A DNA stretch of 64,000 nt from Halocatena marina (GTDB lineage: Archaea; Halobacteriota; Halobacteria; Halobacteriales; Haloarculaceae): assembly GCF_023276375.1 (NCBI RefSeq), contig NZ_JALLPK010000004.1, positions 62,001-126,000 of the forward strand. The letters are read 5' to 3'. This document shows, piece after piece, positions 46,253 through 56,480 of the stretch. Below the pieces are notes generated by a model that was given only the letters and a program-made list of their open reading frames with translations, did no database searches and was not told the DNA's origin. Each line of letters begins with the position of its first letter. The first letter of the stretch is position 1. A program made the translations under genes and the position numbers.

Positions 46253-47709
46253 GCTCCCCATCACTCCATTCGCACACCAGCAGAAACAAAGAACACAGAG
46301 GTCAACGAAGTGTCGTAAATAATAATACCCACGGGACGCGCGAGATGGGATTTCATTCGATAGATTGTGTCTGATCTCACTGATTGCGCTGTTGGCGTTC
46401 TCCGTCGGCCAGCTCAGTGTCGATGAGTGCTTGCTGTTCCTTCCGGATTCCCATTCATGAGGTATTCGTTCTGCACAATGCGGTGTGTGTAGCTGTCGAG
46501 AACGTCACCCGTCATCATCTTGTGGATTCATGCCATCCTCGCCGGCTTACTCGCCACACCTTTAGTTGCCGTCTATCTATCGGTCGTATCATATTATCGG
46601 TTTAAATTATCTGATTATTGAAGTTTTATAGAGTATTACGATTGGTTGGGTCATCCGTACCTATCTCAAACAATCAAACAAACCCTTTACGTTCGTGATA
46701 GGTCAGCATCAGCGTGTTGCTGACGATCCAAAGAAGGATCAGAGGACAGTCTTACAGTCTTCACTTCAGAATAAGTAATAATTATGATATTTCTATGCAA
46801 TTGTAACAATCCGAAGATGACGGGTAAGAGATTTTTTCGACGGCCACGGGGGGCAGAATCGAGAACGCGGCTAGTGTACTGGACATCAAAGGATCATCTC
46901 TTGTTTGAGGAACTTACGATTTCCGCCATCGTTGAGCGCCGAGAGTATTCAAGTCAGGACAGATGGGTCGTGGTCATCGAGAAGACGTACAGCCAGTGCA
47001 CAAAACGATTCGATTGAAACGCGGCTTTATTCAGAAGATACTTTGCATGCGTGACGATGCATTCCAGACACTCGAAGAGTGAGTGCCGGCACCGGGAACC
47101 GACCCCGATCGCAAGCAGACTGATCGACGCGCTCGGTGTCACGATTGAAGATGCTCAGTACAACGTGTGAGCTCTGGTTTGGTGAAGTCGAGATGGACTT
47201 ATGCGTGCTTCTTCTCGCGACACGTCGGCGGATCGCGGTTTTCACCATGCCTTATGTAACACGAGGTGGACCGATGGCAGCCAAGTGCTACATAAGGTTA
47301 GTTTCATCAGTGCTCTGTGCCGATCGAGGTGAGTACTATCCTCGCTAATGGTGCAACAGCTACTGAAAAATTCAGAAGAGGAATACGATTTGGCGTTCGT
47401 CCGCATCACCTCGAAAACGATCTCGGATGAGACGGAACCCAAAATGGGGTGATTCGCGGGATATCAACGGACGACTAATGCTCGTGACAAAGCAAGCGTG
47501 GCTTCTGGCGTCTTCATCATCGGTTCGATCTCGTATCGAGACGCCTAGTCATAACGGCGTGCCCCCTCGGTGTCATCGAGATGGCGTAGTTGTAGCGATA
47601 GTCGGATCAGCACGGCGGGCACCTCATCAGTCGTAGTAAGGTTGCTGATGAGTAGATACTTGGGAACCACATGAGTAACGTCAGTATAGAGAATATACAA
47701 GCTGTATGA
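46253..47709. other. Gene-poor stretch with probable remnants
   Basis: About 1.45 kb with no supported gene. A hairpin (GTCAGCA/TGCTGAC) is at 46702-46724. Coding-like fragments appear on the + strand (46930-47017, ending ...RWVVVIEKTYSQCTKRFD; 47348-47450, MVQQLLKNSEEEYDLAFV...), each ending at a stop and without a recognised family. They look like eroded genes. Confidence 0.35.
47250..47297. repeat. Inverted repeat, 13-bp arms
   Basis: CCTTATGTAACAC (47250-47262) and GTGCTACATAAGG (47285-47297) pair at 12 of 13 positions around a 22-base spacer. Could be a terminator stem or a remnant of a small mobile element. Confidence 0.45.
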
Positions 47710-49740
47710 GTGGATATCTACATAAGTGATACCATGATACCTACCAACGAAGGGTCACCATCTCTATCGACAGTTCAGGTACTTATCATTGACACAAGGA
47801 GCGATGCCTTTGATGAATTTATAGCGTATCTCGAACGTGAGTACGAAATACGGACGACGACGGTTTATGATACGAACCGTATTTCAGAATATGATGATGT
47901 AGATTGTGTCATCGGATCACCGTTCCTCACTGAACATAGTGATAACAAATCACTCGAAACACAGATAGCAGATACGGCCGTGCCGACTATCCTTTTCTAC
48001 GAGGACGAAACAACGGCGTCACAGATGCTGACCGCTGGAGCAGACCGCTGCATTCGATACAATGGACGACAAATAGAAGCGCAAGCGGCCCATGTCGCTG
48101 CTACGCTCCGTCAAGAACTCAGACATCAACGGACAAGACGAGCTCTCAGAAACGAAATCGAGTTCATTCACCATTCGTTTGATGCTCATAATGACATCTT
48201 GTTTGCGATAGATTTAGACGGAAATCTTATATTCTGGAATAAAAAGCTCAATGAAATAACTGGCTATCCGGACGCGGAGATCTACGAGATGTCTCCAGCT
48301 GACTTTATCACGATGGATTGTGCGGAACCACTTTCAGCGGCGATTAGCCGAGCGATTTCGAACGATTGCGTAAAGAAGCAAGTCACACTCATTACGAAAG
48401 ACGATAACAAAATCCCCTATGAATTTGTGGGAACGCTACTTGAGGATGATAGCGATAACGTCATCGGGATCTGGGTTACTGGACGGGACATTACCGACAG
48501 AGAACGACGTGAGCGCATGCTCGAAGACCAATCTGAGCGTCTTAGTGTACTAAAACGTCTCAATGAGATCATTCGAGATACACATCAGACCCTTGTCCGT
48601 GCCTCAACCCGTGAGGAGATAGAACAGGCAGTCTGTGCCAATCTCGTAAGCGAGAACGCCTACCGCTTCGCATGGATTGGTGAACAGCGTGCGGTCGATG
48701 AGGATGTCGAGCCACGCGAGTGGGCCGGTCTCGAAGATAATGGTCTTGACGATCGATCAGATCCTGACGAACGAAGTAAAGAGAGAGTGACGGCCGAGAC
48801 CATCATCGAAACGAGCAGAATGCGGGTCGCTCGATCCACTGCTGATTCATCAACAGTCGTATCGTGGCAGGAGACAGCCCTCGAACCCGAATATCAGTCG
48901 ACGATCGCAATTCCACTCGTCTACCGTGAAACTACGCACGGCGTGTTGTGTCTCCACTCATCTTGGTCGAATTCGTTCGATGAGACCGAACGCACGGTAC
49001 TCAAAGAACTCGGAGAGACGATAGGATACGCGTTCAGCGCTGCAGAGTGCCGCCGTGCGCTCGTTTCCGATGCTGTCATCGAGCTTGAGTTCATTCTTCG
49101 AGACCGTTCGATTTTCACACTCGACCTTACGGCACGAACGGAGTGTCGCGTCACTCTTGACGGCATTGTTGAACGCTCCGATGGGATGCTCGCTGAGTTC
49201 GTCACCGTCACAGGGGTGGACCCGGAGACCGTGCTCGACATTGCGGAAGAACGGGAGGAGATGGATATCGCGCTGATAAGTGAACACAATGGTGAGAGCG
49301 TCTTCCGACTGATCTCCGAGTCGTCGAGCACTGTCTCACTCGCAGATCAGGGTGGTATCATCCGCGAGGGCGTTGCCGAAGACGGTGAGGGACACCTCGT
49401 GTTCGAACTCCCCCAAGGTGCTGATGTACACGCGCTCGTCGACGCAATACAAAACCTCTATTCAGAGACAGAACTGGTTGCCCAACGCACGCGCGAGCGA
49501 ACAAGCACCCGTGGTGCTGAGTTCCGGGCCACGTTTGACGATACACTCACTGACCGACAAAGGCAAACACTCAAAACGGCCTACTTCTCAGGATATTTCG
49601 AATGGCCGCGCGAGAGTACGGGTGATGAGATTGCGGCCTCATTCGATATCTCCGGTCCCACATTTCACGAGCATCTCCGCGCAGGCCAGCGAAAGCTCCT
49701 CAGAGCTTTCATCGAGCACGGACCGGAGACCAGACGATAA
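47710..49740 (+). CDS. Bacterio-opsin-activator-like sensor regulator (receiver-like, PAS, GAF, HTH-10)
   Basis: 676 residues from GTG 47710; ATG 47734 is an alternative. Order: receiver-like segment (~20-135, VLIIDTRSDAFDEF... ADRCIRY, with phosphorylation Asp not clear), PAS (~150-275, AIDLDGNLIFWNKKLNEITGYP... VTGRDITDR), coiled linker, GAF-type (~290-445, TREEIEQAVCANLVSENAYRFAWIG... GVLCLHS), BAT-type domain (~455-605) and C-terminal HTH-10 (~615-667, LTDRQRQTLKTAYFSGYFEWPRESTG...ISGPTFHEHLRAGQRKLL). These haloarchaeal regulators respond to light, redox or small ligands. Targets unknown; the peptidase genes follow after a terminator. Confidence 0.9.
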   Translation: MDIYISDTMIPTNEGSPSLSTVQVLIIDTRSDAFDEFIAYLEREYEIRTTTVYDTNRISEYDDVDCVIGSPFLTEHSDNKSLETQIADTAVPTILFYEDETTASQMLTAGADRCIRYNGRQIEAQAAHVAATLRQELRHQRTRRALRNEIEFIHHSFDAHNDILFAIDLDGNLIFWNKKLNEITGYPDAEIYEMSPADFITMDCAEPLSAAISRAISNDCVKKQVTLITKDDNKIPYEFVGTLLEDDSDNVIGIWVTGRDITDRERRERMLEDQSERLSVLKRLNEIIRDTHQTLVRASTREEIEQAVCANLVSENAYRFAWIGEQRAVDEDVEPREWAGLEDNGLDDRSDPDERSKERVTAETIIETSRMRVARSTADSSTVVSWQETALEPEYQSTIAIPLVYRETTHGVLCLHSSWSNSFDETERTVLKELGETIGYAFSAAECRRALVSDAVIELEFILRDRSIFTLDLTARTECRVTLDGIVERSDGMLAEFVTVTGVDPETVLDIAEEREEMDIALISEHNGESVFRLISESSSTVSLADQGGIIREGVAEDGEGHLVFELPQGADVHALVDAIQNLYSETELVAQRTRERTSTRGAEFRATFDDTLTDRQRQTLKTAYFSGYFEWPRESTGDEIAASFDISGPTFHEHLRAGQRKLLRAFIEHGPETRR

Positions 49741-49771
49741 ATCCATACGAATCGCGTAGACGATTCTGGGT

Positions 49772-49799
49772 AGCCTATCTGATTAGGCTCTCGATTTTT
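49772..49799 (+). terminator. Terminator after the HTH-10 regulator
   Basis: Perfect stem AGCCTA / TAGGCT with a 6-base loop (49772-49789), followed by a T5 tract (49795-49799). Thirty bases after the stop codon. Confidence 0.6.
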
Positions 49800-49829
49800 A
49801 GTTGTCGGATTGTTGTGTAATGATACACG

Positions 49830-49850
49830 ACACCCCTACGACAGGGGTGT
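49830..49850. repeat. GC-rich hairpin
   Basis: ACACCCC / GGGGTGT, 7-bp perfect stem with a 7-base loop, no T tract. Between regulator and peptidase genes; second terminator or regulatory stem. Confidence 0.4.
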
Positions 49851-49950
49851 TCGGCGTGATCAGACTGATCGATTGCAATAGCTGCGATCGATCCTGGTAA
49901 CTGGATACACAGCTCGCGTCCCTCGAAATACAACCATTGACACGACACCA

Positions 49951-52900
49951 ATGACAGACAACGACGATGCCATGTTCGACAGCATCGACCTAACTCGGCG
50001 TGACTTCGCACGGTTGAGCGCAGCGACTGCAGGTGCGCTCTCTTTGCCTGTCGTGAGTGCCAAGCAACTCACGTCCGCAAAGATGACCGAGCGCTACGAG
50101 TTCGTTACCAATCATACGGTAGACGCCTACGACGTTTCGACCCTCATCGAGTTCTCTTCGACAGAGGGATTCGGAAAACTCGACGCACTAGGTATTGAAT
50201 ACCAACAGACGACAACACCGAAACCCGCAGCCCATGCGCAACTGAACGCGGACGAGATCGATAACGTGCTCAATATCGCTTCCGCGGAACGCCTTTCTCA
50301 TTCGCCCGGATCAAATCCGTTCTGGCGCCTCGGCCATTATCCGTTCGGCGTGTTCCCTGAACCACGACAGAGCACAGCGTTCATCGATTACGAACAGATG
50401 GTCGATGGGCTGAAACATCTCGAGTCTGAACACCCCAAGCGTCTGAAATTTTACTCCATTGGGAAGAGTCCGGGTCACTACAATTACGTAAGTGGCGAGG
50501 AGGATCCAAAGGACATCTACGTCGCTGAACTCACGAACAGGATCAACGACTCCGCTGCGTTCGAGGAGAAGGAGAAAGTGATGTTCAGTCTTTCCCTCCA
50601 TGGACTTGAACGCGCGGGCGCCGAGGCTGGATTGCGGTTCATTGAAGACGTGCTAACCGGTGAGGACCAACACATCGCCGATCTGCTCGACGATCTTGTC
50701 ATTGTCTTCGTTTTATCGAACGCGGACGGTTGGGTCGCCAAGCACCCGCAGTACGAGAGCGGATGGCAGTTCCTTGGACCAGACGGTGGCGCACCCGTCG
50801 TCCCGTTCTATGAACGCGGTACCGACGGTGTGTTCGATCCCAACCGACAGGCACCAGCGGTTGGATGGATCAATCCAGCGCACTATCCCGCCGAGCCGCT
50901 CGGTGCAAATCTGTTGGACGACGATTCGGGCATCGACTCGGATGTCCCCGACAACATCAAAGAACGGGTGCCCGATCAACTGTCAATAGTTGAGCACTTC
51001 CGGAGTTACGAGAATCTGAACTACGGGGCAGATCTCCACGGTGCGATATTCTCCTCAAAATTCGTGCTCGGACTGATCAGCCAAGATCAGTTCGACCACG
51101 GCCAACTCCATGAGCTATACGAATTCTGCAGAAACATTGATTCGACGCTCGAGGACGCGCTTGATACGTGGACGACGCTTGCCGCTGCCCAGCAACGCCT
51201 CACGGGTGAATTAAATCCAACAGTGACCGGCTTTGAGACACTTCCCGAAGAGGCATTCGACTATGCGGGGATTTGGGACACTATCAACTACACCGTGAGC
51301 GGTGCGCTGCTCGATTGGATGTCCCATCCCGAGGATCTCGGTGGGCTAGGGATGACGACGCTTGACTTTGAGATGAGTTATTCGCACATCATCGGAGCGA
51401 ACGTCTACGATCCCGAACTCGTGCAAATGCAGGTGACCGGCTACGATACTGCGATCAAGACCATTGCCGAATACTCGGCGAAAGAAACAACAGCGACCAT
51501 CGAGACCGGTGGGGCCACAACCGCCTATGTCACGAGCGATTCCGTGACTCGTTCCTCGGAGGATCTTTCGTTCATACAGAACCCAAATCAGGGATTTGTT
51601 GAGATGGAGGCGAGCGAACGCTTCGAGGGAACCATCGGTCCGGGAGCGCCAGATTCTCGTGCAACGAAGCGCCACGACTTCAGCGCAGTTACCGACGCCG
51701 ACAAGATAGAAGCAAGTCTCTCGTGGGTACCGTCGGGGCAGGATCTGGAGTTCTACCTCGAAGATGCGGACGGTAATCGAATCGCGACGGCTCAGACGGC
51801 TGACAATCCTGAGACAGTGGCAGCGACGATCGAGCCCGGTTCGGACTACGAGTTCGTCGTCGAAACCTACGCGAATGTGGTCGCCGACTACACTATCGAC
51901 GCGAACTACTTTGATTACACCAATAAGCAAACCACGACCCAAAACGAACAGCAGTCAGCGACGCTCGGACCGAACGAACAGACCACATTCTCTTGGCGTG
52001 TCGGCAGGGAGGTCAACAGCCTCTCAGTATCAGTCCACCCCCAGCCGGGAACGCTCAACGCCGCGAAACTCGAGGCCCCCGACGGTACAACAAAGCGTAG
52101 CTACGATCCGACGCAAGACCAGGGCGAAGGGGCTATCGGGATGGAGGAGTGGACGATCGACGATCCCGTGTCCGGCGAGTGGACAGTTGAGGTGACGAGC
52201 CTGATGGACGCAAAACAGGGAGAAGCGATCGTTATATTTGGGACGCTCGCAAGTGACGATAACAACCCTGATCCAAAGGACGCACTTGGCTACGAGCAGC
52301 GTTCGTACGAAGTCTCACCGTTCGCGTACTTCGAGGACTACGCGCCGTTCGTCGACAGCACGGTCGATCAACTCACTGTCACGGACGTAAAGAACGGGGG
52401 TGCCTCGAACTACGACAACCTCGTAGTCATCCACGACGACGCGATCACCGACAGCAACTACGTGGACGCGCTCGATTCGTTCGTCGACGCGGACGGCAAC
52501 CTCGTGCTCACGGATACGGGAACGCGTCTGCTCGCGCCAATGGCCAACACGTTCGCTGCTGATATCACAGACGCGCATATCACCGAGGAAACGTTCTACA
52601 TCGCTCACCTCGAAGAGCGATTTCCGGGCCACGAACTCCTCGAAGATACCCGTCCGATCCAGCAGGAGCTATGGAAAATCCAGCCGCTCGGTTATTCGAC
52701 GAGCAATCAAGCACCGATGACACTGCTCGATGCGAATGCGTTCGATGCCGCTGGTGGAACCGTTGCTGGAAAGACGGACGGGAAGGTAGCTGCTGGATCA
52801 ATCACGCCAGACAGCACGACCGGCACCGGTATCCACATTATCGGGAGCCTGCTGCCACCGGCAAGTCAGGCGAATCTCCACCCATTCGGTCTCCTCGATC

Positions 52901-53388
52901 ACACGGTCGCGTTCCTTGGACACGTGATGCTCACCAACGCGCTTGGCTACCAGCAGAACCGATTCGTCGATGGCGAACGCGTGAAAAACTTCGGCGATGT
53001 CGGATCATTCAGTGTTGATCCATCCGTGACGGCGACGCGGAGTGACGATGGTGACCTGTTTACGGCCGGGCAAACGAATCAGGTCGATCTCGACATTGCC
53101 GGGAATACTACTGTGCTCGTCCGTGATCAGTTCCCTGACGAATGGACGATCGTCGATGGTGATCAACACACAACGTACATAGATGGCGACACGCGATATA
53201 TCGAGTTCGGGGCGAGTGTCGAAGACGGCACACGTACCTACTTCGTTGAGGCTCCATCCTCGATGACCGAAACTCGGACATATGAATTCGGACCGATCGA
53301 GTACAGTTTGGACAGCGGAAATAACTGGATCGAAATCGAAGGTACAGCAGACAACAACAACGTAATTGGCGAAGATACGAGCCTATAA
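49951..53388 (+). CDS. TAT-exported M14-family zinc carboxypeptidase with accessory domains
   Basis: 1145 residues. TAT signal IDLTRRDFARLSAATAGALS (12-31). The catalytic domain (~140-490) has the zinc ligands His217 and Glu220 in SLHGLERAGAE, the third ligand His363 in GADLHGA, and the catalytic Glu in TTLDFEMSY (Glu474). Beyond it comes a PPC-like beta domain (~550-660, FEGTIGPGAPDSRATKRHDF... YEFVVETYANV), a further beta region with an ThuA/Gate-like fold feel (~770-1010), and a C-terminal module (~1030-1145, SDDGDLFTAGQT... VEAP... FGPIEY). The PPC and C-terminal modules also occur in the subtilase next door. It probably digests external protein. Confidence 0.9.
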   Translation: MTDNDDAMFDSIDLTRRDFARLSAATAGALSLPVVSAKQLTSAKMTERYEFVTNHTVDAYDVSTLIEFSSTEGFGKLDALGIEYQQTTTPKPAAHAQLNADEIDNVLNIASAERLSHSPGSNPFWRLGHYPFGVFPEPRQSTAFIDYEQMVDGLKHLESEHPKRLKFYSIGKSPGHYNYVSGEEDPKDIYVAELTNRINDSAAFEEKEKVMFSLSLHGLERAGAEAGLRFIEDVLTGEDQHIADLLDDLVIVFVLSNADGWVAKHPQYESGWQFLGPDGGAPVVPFYERGTDGVFDPNRQAPAVGWINPAHYPAEPLGANLLDDDSGIDSDVPDNIKERVPDQLSIVEHFRSYENLNYGADLHGAIFSSKFVLGLISQDQFDHGQLHELYEFCRNIDSTLEDALDTWTTLAAAQQRLTGELNPTVTGFETLPEEAFDYAGIWDTINYTVSGALLDWMSHPEDLGGLGMTTLDFEMSYSHIIGANVYDPELVQMQVTGYDTAIKTIAEYSAKETTATIETGGATTAYVTSDSVTRSSEDLSFIQNPNQGFVEMEASERFEGTIGPGAPDSRATKRHDFSAVTDADKIEASLSWVPSGQDLEFYLEDADGNRIATAQTADNPETVAATIEPGSDYEFVVETYANVVADYTIDANYFDYTNKQTTTQNEQQSATLGPNEQTTFSWRVGREVNSLSVSVHPQPGTLNAAKLEAPDGTTKRSYDPTQDQGEGAIGMEEWTIDDPVSGEWTVEVTSLMDAKQGEAIVIFGTLASDDNNPDPKDALGYEQRSYEVSPFAYFEDYAPFVDSTVDQLTVTDVKNGGASNYDNLVVIHDDAITDSNYVDALDSFVDADGNLVLTDTGTRLLAPMANTFAADITDAHITEETFYIAHLEERFPGHELLEDTRPIQQELWKIQPLGYSTSNQAPMTLLDANAFDAAGGTVAGKTDGKVAAGSITPDSTTGTGIHIIGSLLPPASQANLHPFGLLDHTVAFLGHVMLTNALGYQQNRFVDGERVKNFGDVGSFSVDPSVTATRSDDGDLFTAGQTNQVDLDIAGNTTVLVRDQFPDEWTIVDGDQHTTYIDGDTRYIEFGASVEDGTRTYFVEAPSSMTETRTYEFGPIEYSLDSGNNWIEIEGTADNNNVIGEDTSL

Positions 53389-53472
53389 CTACAAGATTCA
53401 AAAATATACAAATAGATTTCACTCAAGCGATGAGGAAATGTGGATAGCTGTCCCTAACCAATTAGGGCCTTT

Positions 53473-53491
53473 TCTTTTATTTCTAAATATA
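53473..53491 (+). promoter_or_regulatory. AT-rich TATA region of the subtilase gene
   Basis: TCTTTTATTTCTAAATATA lies 16-34 bases before ATG 53507; supports that start (a longer frame to 53366 would overlap the upstream gene). Confidence 0.45.
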
Positions 53492-53506
53492 GATTATGTT
53501 TGTGTA

Positions 53507-56446
53507 ATGGACGGATCAAAAGCAACGGAGAACCACCGCCACGAAGTTGATGAACAGCCCGAGGCGATCGACGACCGGTCGGATCGAGTGTCGTATCGAT
53601 CACAGAACACCGAAGAGGAGACCGGAAACGAAGCGTTACGGCTCTCGCGGCGTACGATGTTACAGCTAACTGGTGCAGTGGCCAGCACTTCTGTACTCGG
53701 TATTGGTTCGACTCCCAGCGTTGCCGCCCGGACCGGCATCAACGAGGACTTTCTCAATTGGCGGGTTCGCGAGGCCAGCAAGGTTTGGGATCGGGGGTAC
53801 AGGGGTCGCCCCGACCGATCCATCGCGTTGACTGATTCCGGTCTCGAATCCCGCCACCCCGATGAAGGACCATGGAACGGTATTACGGCACTCATCAGGG
53901 ACGGGGCGGTGAAACTCACTCGTCCGGCAAACAATGACACTGAACGCGTGAAAACAGACGAGACCGAGTCCATTACGGGAACAGCAGAGCCGGGCTCGTT
54001 TGCCACCGGGGATGAGATTTATCATCCGTTCGTGACTCCCGCAGACGTAGAACAACTCGACACGACTCTGACGTGGAATCCACCAGAGCCCGCAAACGAC
54101 CTCGAATTAGGGATCGATAAGCTCATTGATGGTGAATACAAGCGAGTAGCGACAGCAGCGACGGGGAACACCCCCGAGACGGTCTCGATCGATGTCGAAC
54201 CCGAGCACGAATACCGCTTTGTGGTTGAGCTCTACTTGAATGTCGCCTGTACGTACGAGATTTCCGGGACGTATTACAATATTTTGGGTGACATCTCGTT
54301 CGTAAACGAAAACGAAGTGTTTGATTTTTCTGGATCGAGCGGCGACATTGCTTTGAATACTCCAAAGACGGTGGGCTGGTACGACGCCGGCTCACGATAC
54401 GGCTCTCATCGGGTTCCGCGCGATGGTGATGGGCACGGTTCACACGTTGCTGGAATCATGGGCGGAAGCGGCCGGGCGAGCACGCTCGACCCTGATGCGT
54501 TTCAGGAACACGAACCCCACGCGATTCTCGCAGCAGGCGATTTCCTCGAGTACGACGTCGAAGCATCGGCCAACACTGGCGTGTTCGGGAGCGCCTATGG
54601 GACGCTTATCGAACTCGTCGTTGAGGGCCCGAACGGGAACGTGCTCGATTCGACCGCTACCAGTTCTGATGGATCCCGAATCGACAATGCAATTGTCGAA
54701 GCACCCACGATTCATGATTCGGGAATGGCGACGTATACGGTCTCTGTTCGCCCTGCGGGCGGTCAGGCCGCATCGTCCGCCCAAGTAGAGCGTGTTGGCC
54801 TTGGCCCGTTTCTCGATCCCGAAGCGACAACCGGCGACAGGACCGAAAACGGCCCTCGTTCGCTCCACGGCGGAATCGCCCCGAATCAGAGCCTCGTTGG
54901 CTTTCAGGGACTCTCTGATCCAACAACAGATCTCGGAGCCCATGCCGACGAATTTGCGCGTATTTTCAACATACGCGCGGTCAATATGTCGTGGGGATAC
55001 ACTGGCGGACTCCCAATTGGAGCAGCTGGTGGAGCGCTGGGAACGATTCCCGCCACCGTACGAGACATCGCTGAGGGTGGCATACTCACTTGTGCGGCAG
55101 CGGGAAACTCCGCAACGCCGCTGAACGGCAACGGCGCGCCCGCAGTCGCTGACGAAGCTATCAGCGTGGCTGCCACCGGAAATCTCGATGGCATCGCTGG
55201 TTATTCGAGTGGTGGTGTTGGGGCGATTGATGAGGACAAAGGCGGCGAGTATATGAAACCCGACGTAACCGCACCGGGCGGCACACTGACTGACCTAATT
55301 GACGCCGTCCTCCGAGGAGATCCGAACACATCTGAGAGTGAACAGAAACCAATCCGGGAGTACACGCTCAAAGCTGGCACGTCGATGGCTGCTCCGTTCG
55401 CTACTGGAACTGCTGGATTGATCGCGGAGGCAATGGAGTTTGACGCGCCAGTGGGTATCGCGCTGCCCGAGCCTGCCGCTGCCGATATTGATGCTGTTCT
55501 CCGGCTGAAGCAGGTGCTTCTAGCAACCGCGAGCGAGACCGTATTCACTGCTGCACCCTATCACCGCGCGCACGTACCGAGCTACGAGTTTGGCGGTCGA
55601 GATCCATATGAGGGCTTCGGTCGTCTCAATCCAGACGCGGCCGCCGATGCTGTCACTCGCGAACTTTCGGGAACGACTGCTGAGACCGTTGGGTTGAACC
55701 TCCCTGAGGATTCACGGGCCGTTGCAGGGTACGTCACCGCTAGTTCGGGAACGTTCACGGCGACGATCGACTTTGATCACTACTCTGGTGGCAACAAGGG
55801 GCAGACGAACGGTCAACCGCCACAGATCGATCTATTCATCTACGATGCTGAGACGCCTGCCCCACACGGTGATCCCAATGTGGTCGCACGCTCGACCACA
55901 CTCAACAGTGGTACCACCACCGCTAGCGCTTCGTTTGGCCGGAATGCGGAAGATTCGGTCTACTATGTCGTGGCGAAGCTCACGAACGTACCGGGTGCTG
56001 TCAACGGTGACGATGTACAAGCCCACTTCGACCTCTCAGTCAGCTTCGACTCTGGCGTTTTTGTTTCGGGAACTCGTAGCGATGATGGGTCGGTGTTCAC
56101 TGCTGGCCAGACCGACGAAATGAGCCTCACAGTGAATCCATCCGAATCAGGTTTAGTCCGGGACGCCGTTCCCACCGAGTGGGATGTTCTCACAGACGCT
56201 TCAGACGATATCGATCGCATCGAGCAGACCAATGGCGTCAAGTACGTTTACTTCACCAAGACAGCAGCAGCGGACATGAAAAACGAGTACACCTATCTCG
56301 TCGAAGCACCCGAGAAAGGTTCAGCAGTGAGCGACACCGGACAGTACACGTTCGGTCCCGTTGAACTTCAAATAAATGACGAGTGGATTGCTGTGAATGG
56401 AACCAGTGAAAACAATACCGTCGTCGGCCTCAGCACTGATCTCTGA
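53507..56446 (+). CDS. TAT-exported subtilisin-like (S8) peptidase with inserted and C-terminal modules
   Basis: 979 residues from ATG 53507. TAT signal RLSRRTMLQLTGAVASTSVLG at 45-65. Catalytic Asp110 (IALTDSGLE), His310 (GDGHGSHVAGI), oxyanion Asn534 (AGNSATP) and Ser626 (GTSMAAPFATG) are all present. The Asp-His gap is ~200 residues because a PPC-like beta domain (~157-260) is inserted; a second beta insert (~335-440) separates His from the rest. The C-terminal ~120 residues (SDDGSVFTAGQT... VEAPEKG... FGPVEL) match the end of the M14 protein. No long propeptide is clear; the segment before Asp110 is short. Likely extracellular protease, transcribed 118 bases after the M14 gene. Confidence 0.9.
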   Translation: MDGSKATENHRHEVDEQPEAIDDRSDRVSYRSQNTEEETGNEALRLSRRTMLQLTGAVASTSVLGIGSTPSVAARTGINEDFLNWRVREASKVWDRGYRGRPDRSIALTDSGLESRHPDEGPWNGITALIRDGAVKLTRPANNDTERVKTDETESITGTAEPGSFATGDEIYHPFVTPADVEQLDTTLTWNPPEPANDLELGIDKLIDGEYKRVATAATGNTPETVSIDVEPEHEYRFVVELYLNVACTYEISGTYYNILGDISFVNENEVFDFSGSSGDIALNTPKTVGWYDAGSRYGSHRVPRDGDGHGSHVAGIMGGSGRASTLDPDAFQEHEPHAILAAGDFLEYDVEASANTGVFGSAYGTLIELVVEGPNGNVLDSTATSSDGSRIDNAIVEAPTIHDSGMATYTVSVRPAGGQAASSAQVERVGLGPFLDPEATTGDRTENGPRSLHGGIAPNQSLVGFQGLSDPTTDLGAHADEFARIFNIRAVNMSWGYTGGLPIGAAGGALGTIPATVRDIAEGGILTCAAAGNSATPLNGNGAPAVADEAISVAATGNLDGIAGYSSGGVGAIDEDKGGEYMKPDVTAPGGTLTDLIDAVLRGDPNTSESEQKPIREYTLKAGTSMAAPFATGTAGLIAEAMEFDAPVGIALPEPAAADIDAVLRLKQVLLATASETVFTAAPYHRAHVPSYEFGGRDPYEGFGRLNPDAAADAVTRELSGTTAETVGLNLPEDSRAVAGYVTASSGTFTATIDFDHYSGGNKGQTNGQPPQIDLFIYDAETPAPHGDPNVVARSTTLNSGTTTASASFGRNAEDSVYYVVAKLTNVPGAVNGDDVQAHFDLSVSFDSGVFVSGTRSDDGSVFTAGQTDEMSLTVNPSESGLVRDAVPTEWDVLTDASDDIDRIEQTNGVKYVYFTKTAAADMKNEYTYLVEAPEKGSAVSDTGQYTFGPVELQINDEWIAVNGTSENNTVVGLSTDL

Positions 56447-56459
56447 ATCTTTAACGGCG

Positions 56460-56480
56460 ACGACTTCGTGTCGTATTTGT
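56460..56480 (+). terminator. Hairpin after the subtilase gene
   Basis: Stem ACGAC / GTCGT with loop TTCGT (56460-56474), followed by ATTTGT; 14 bases after the stop codon. Confidence 0.4.
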
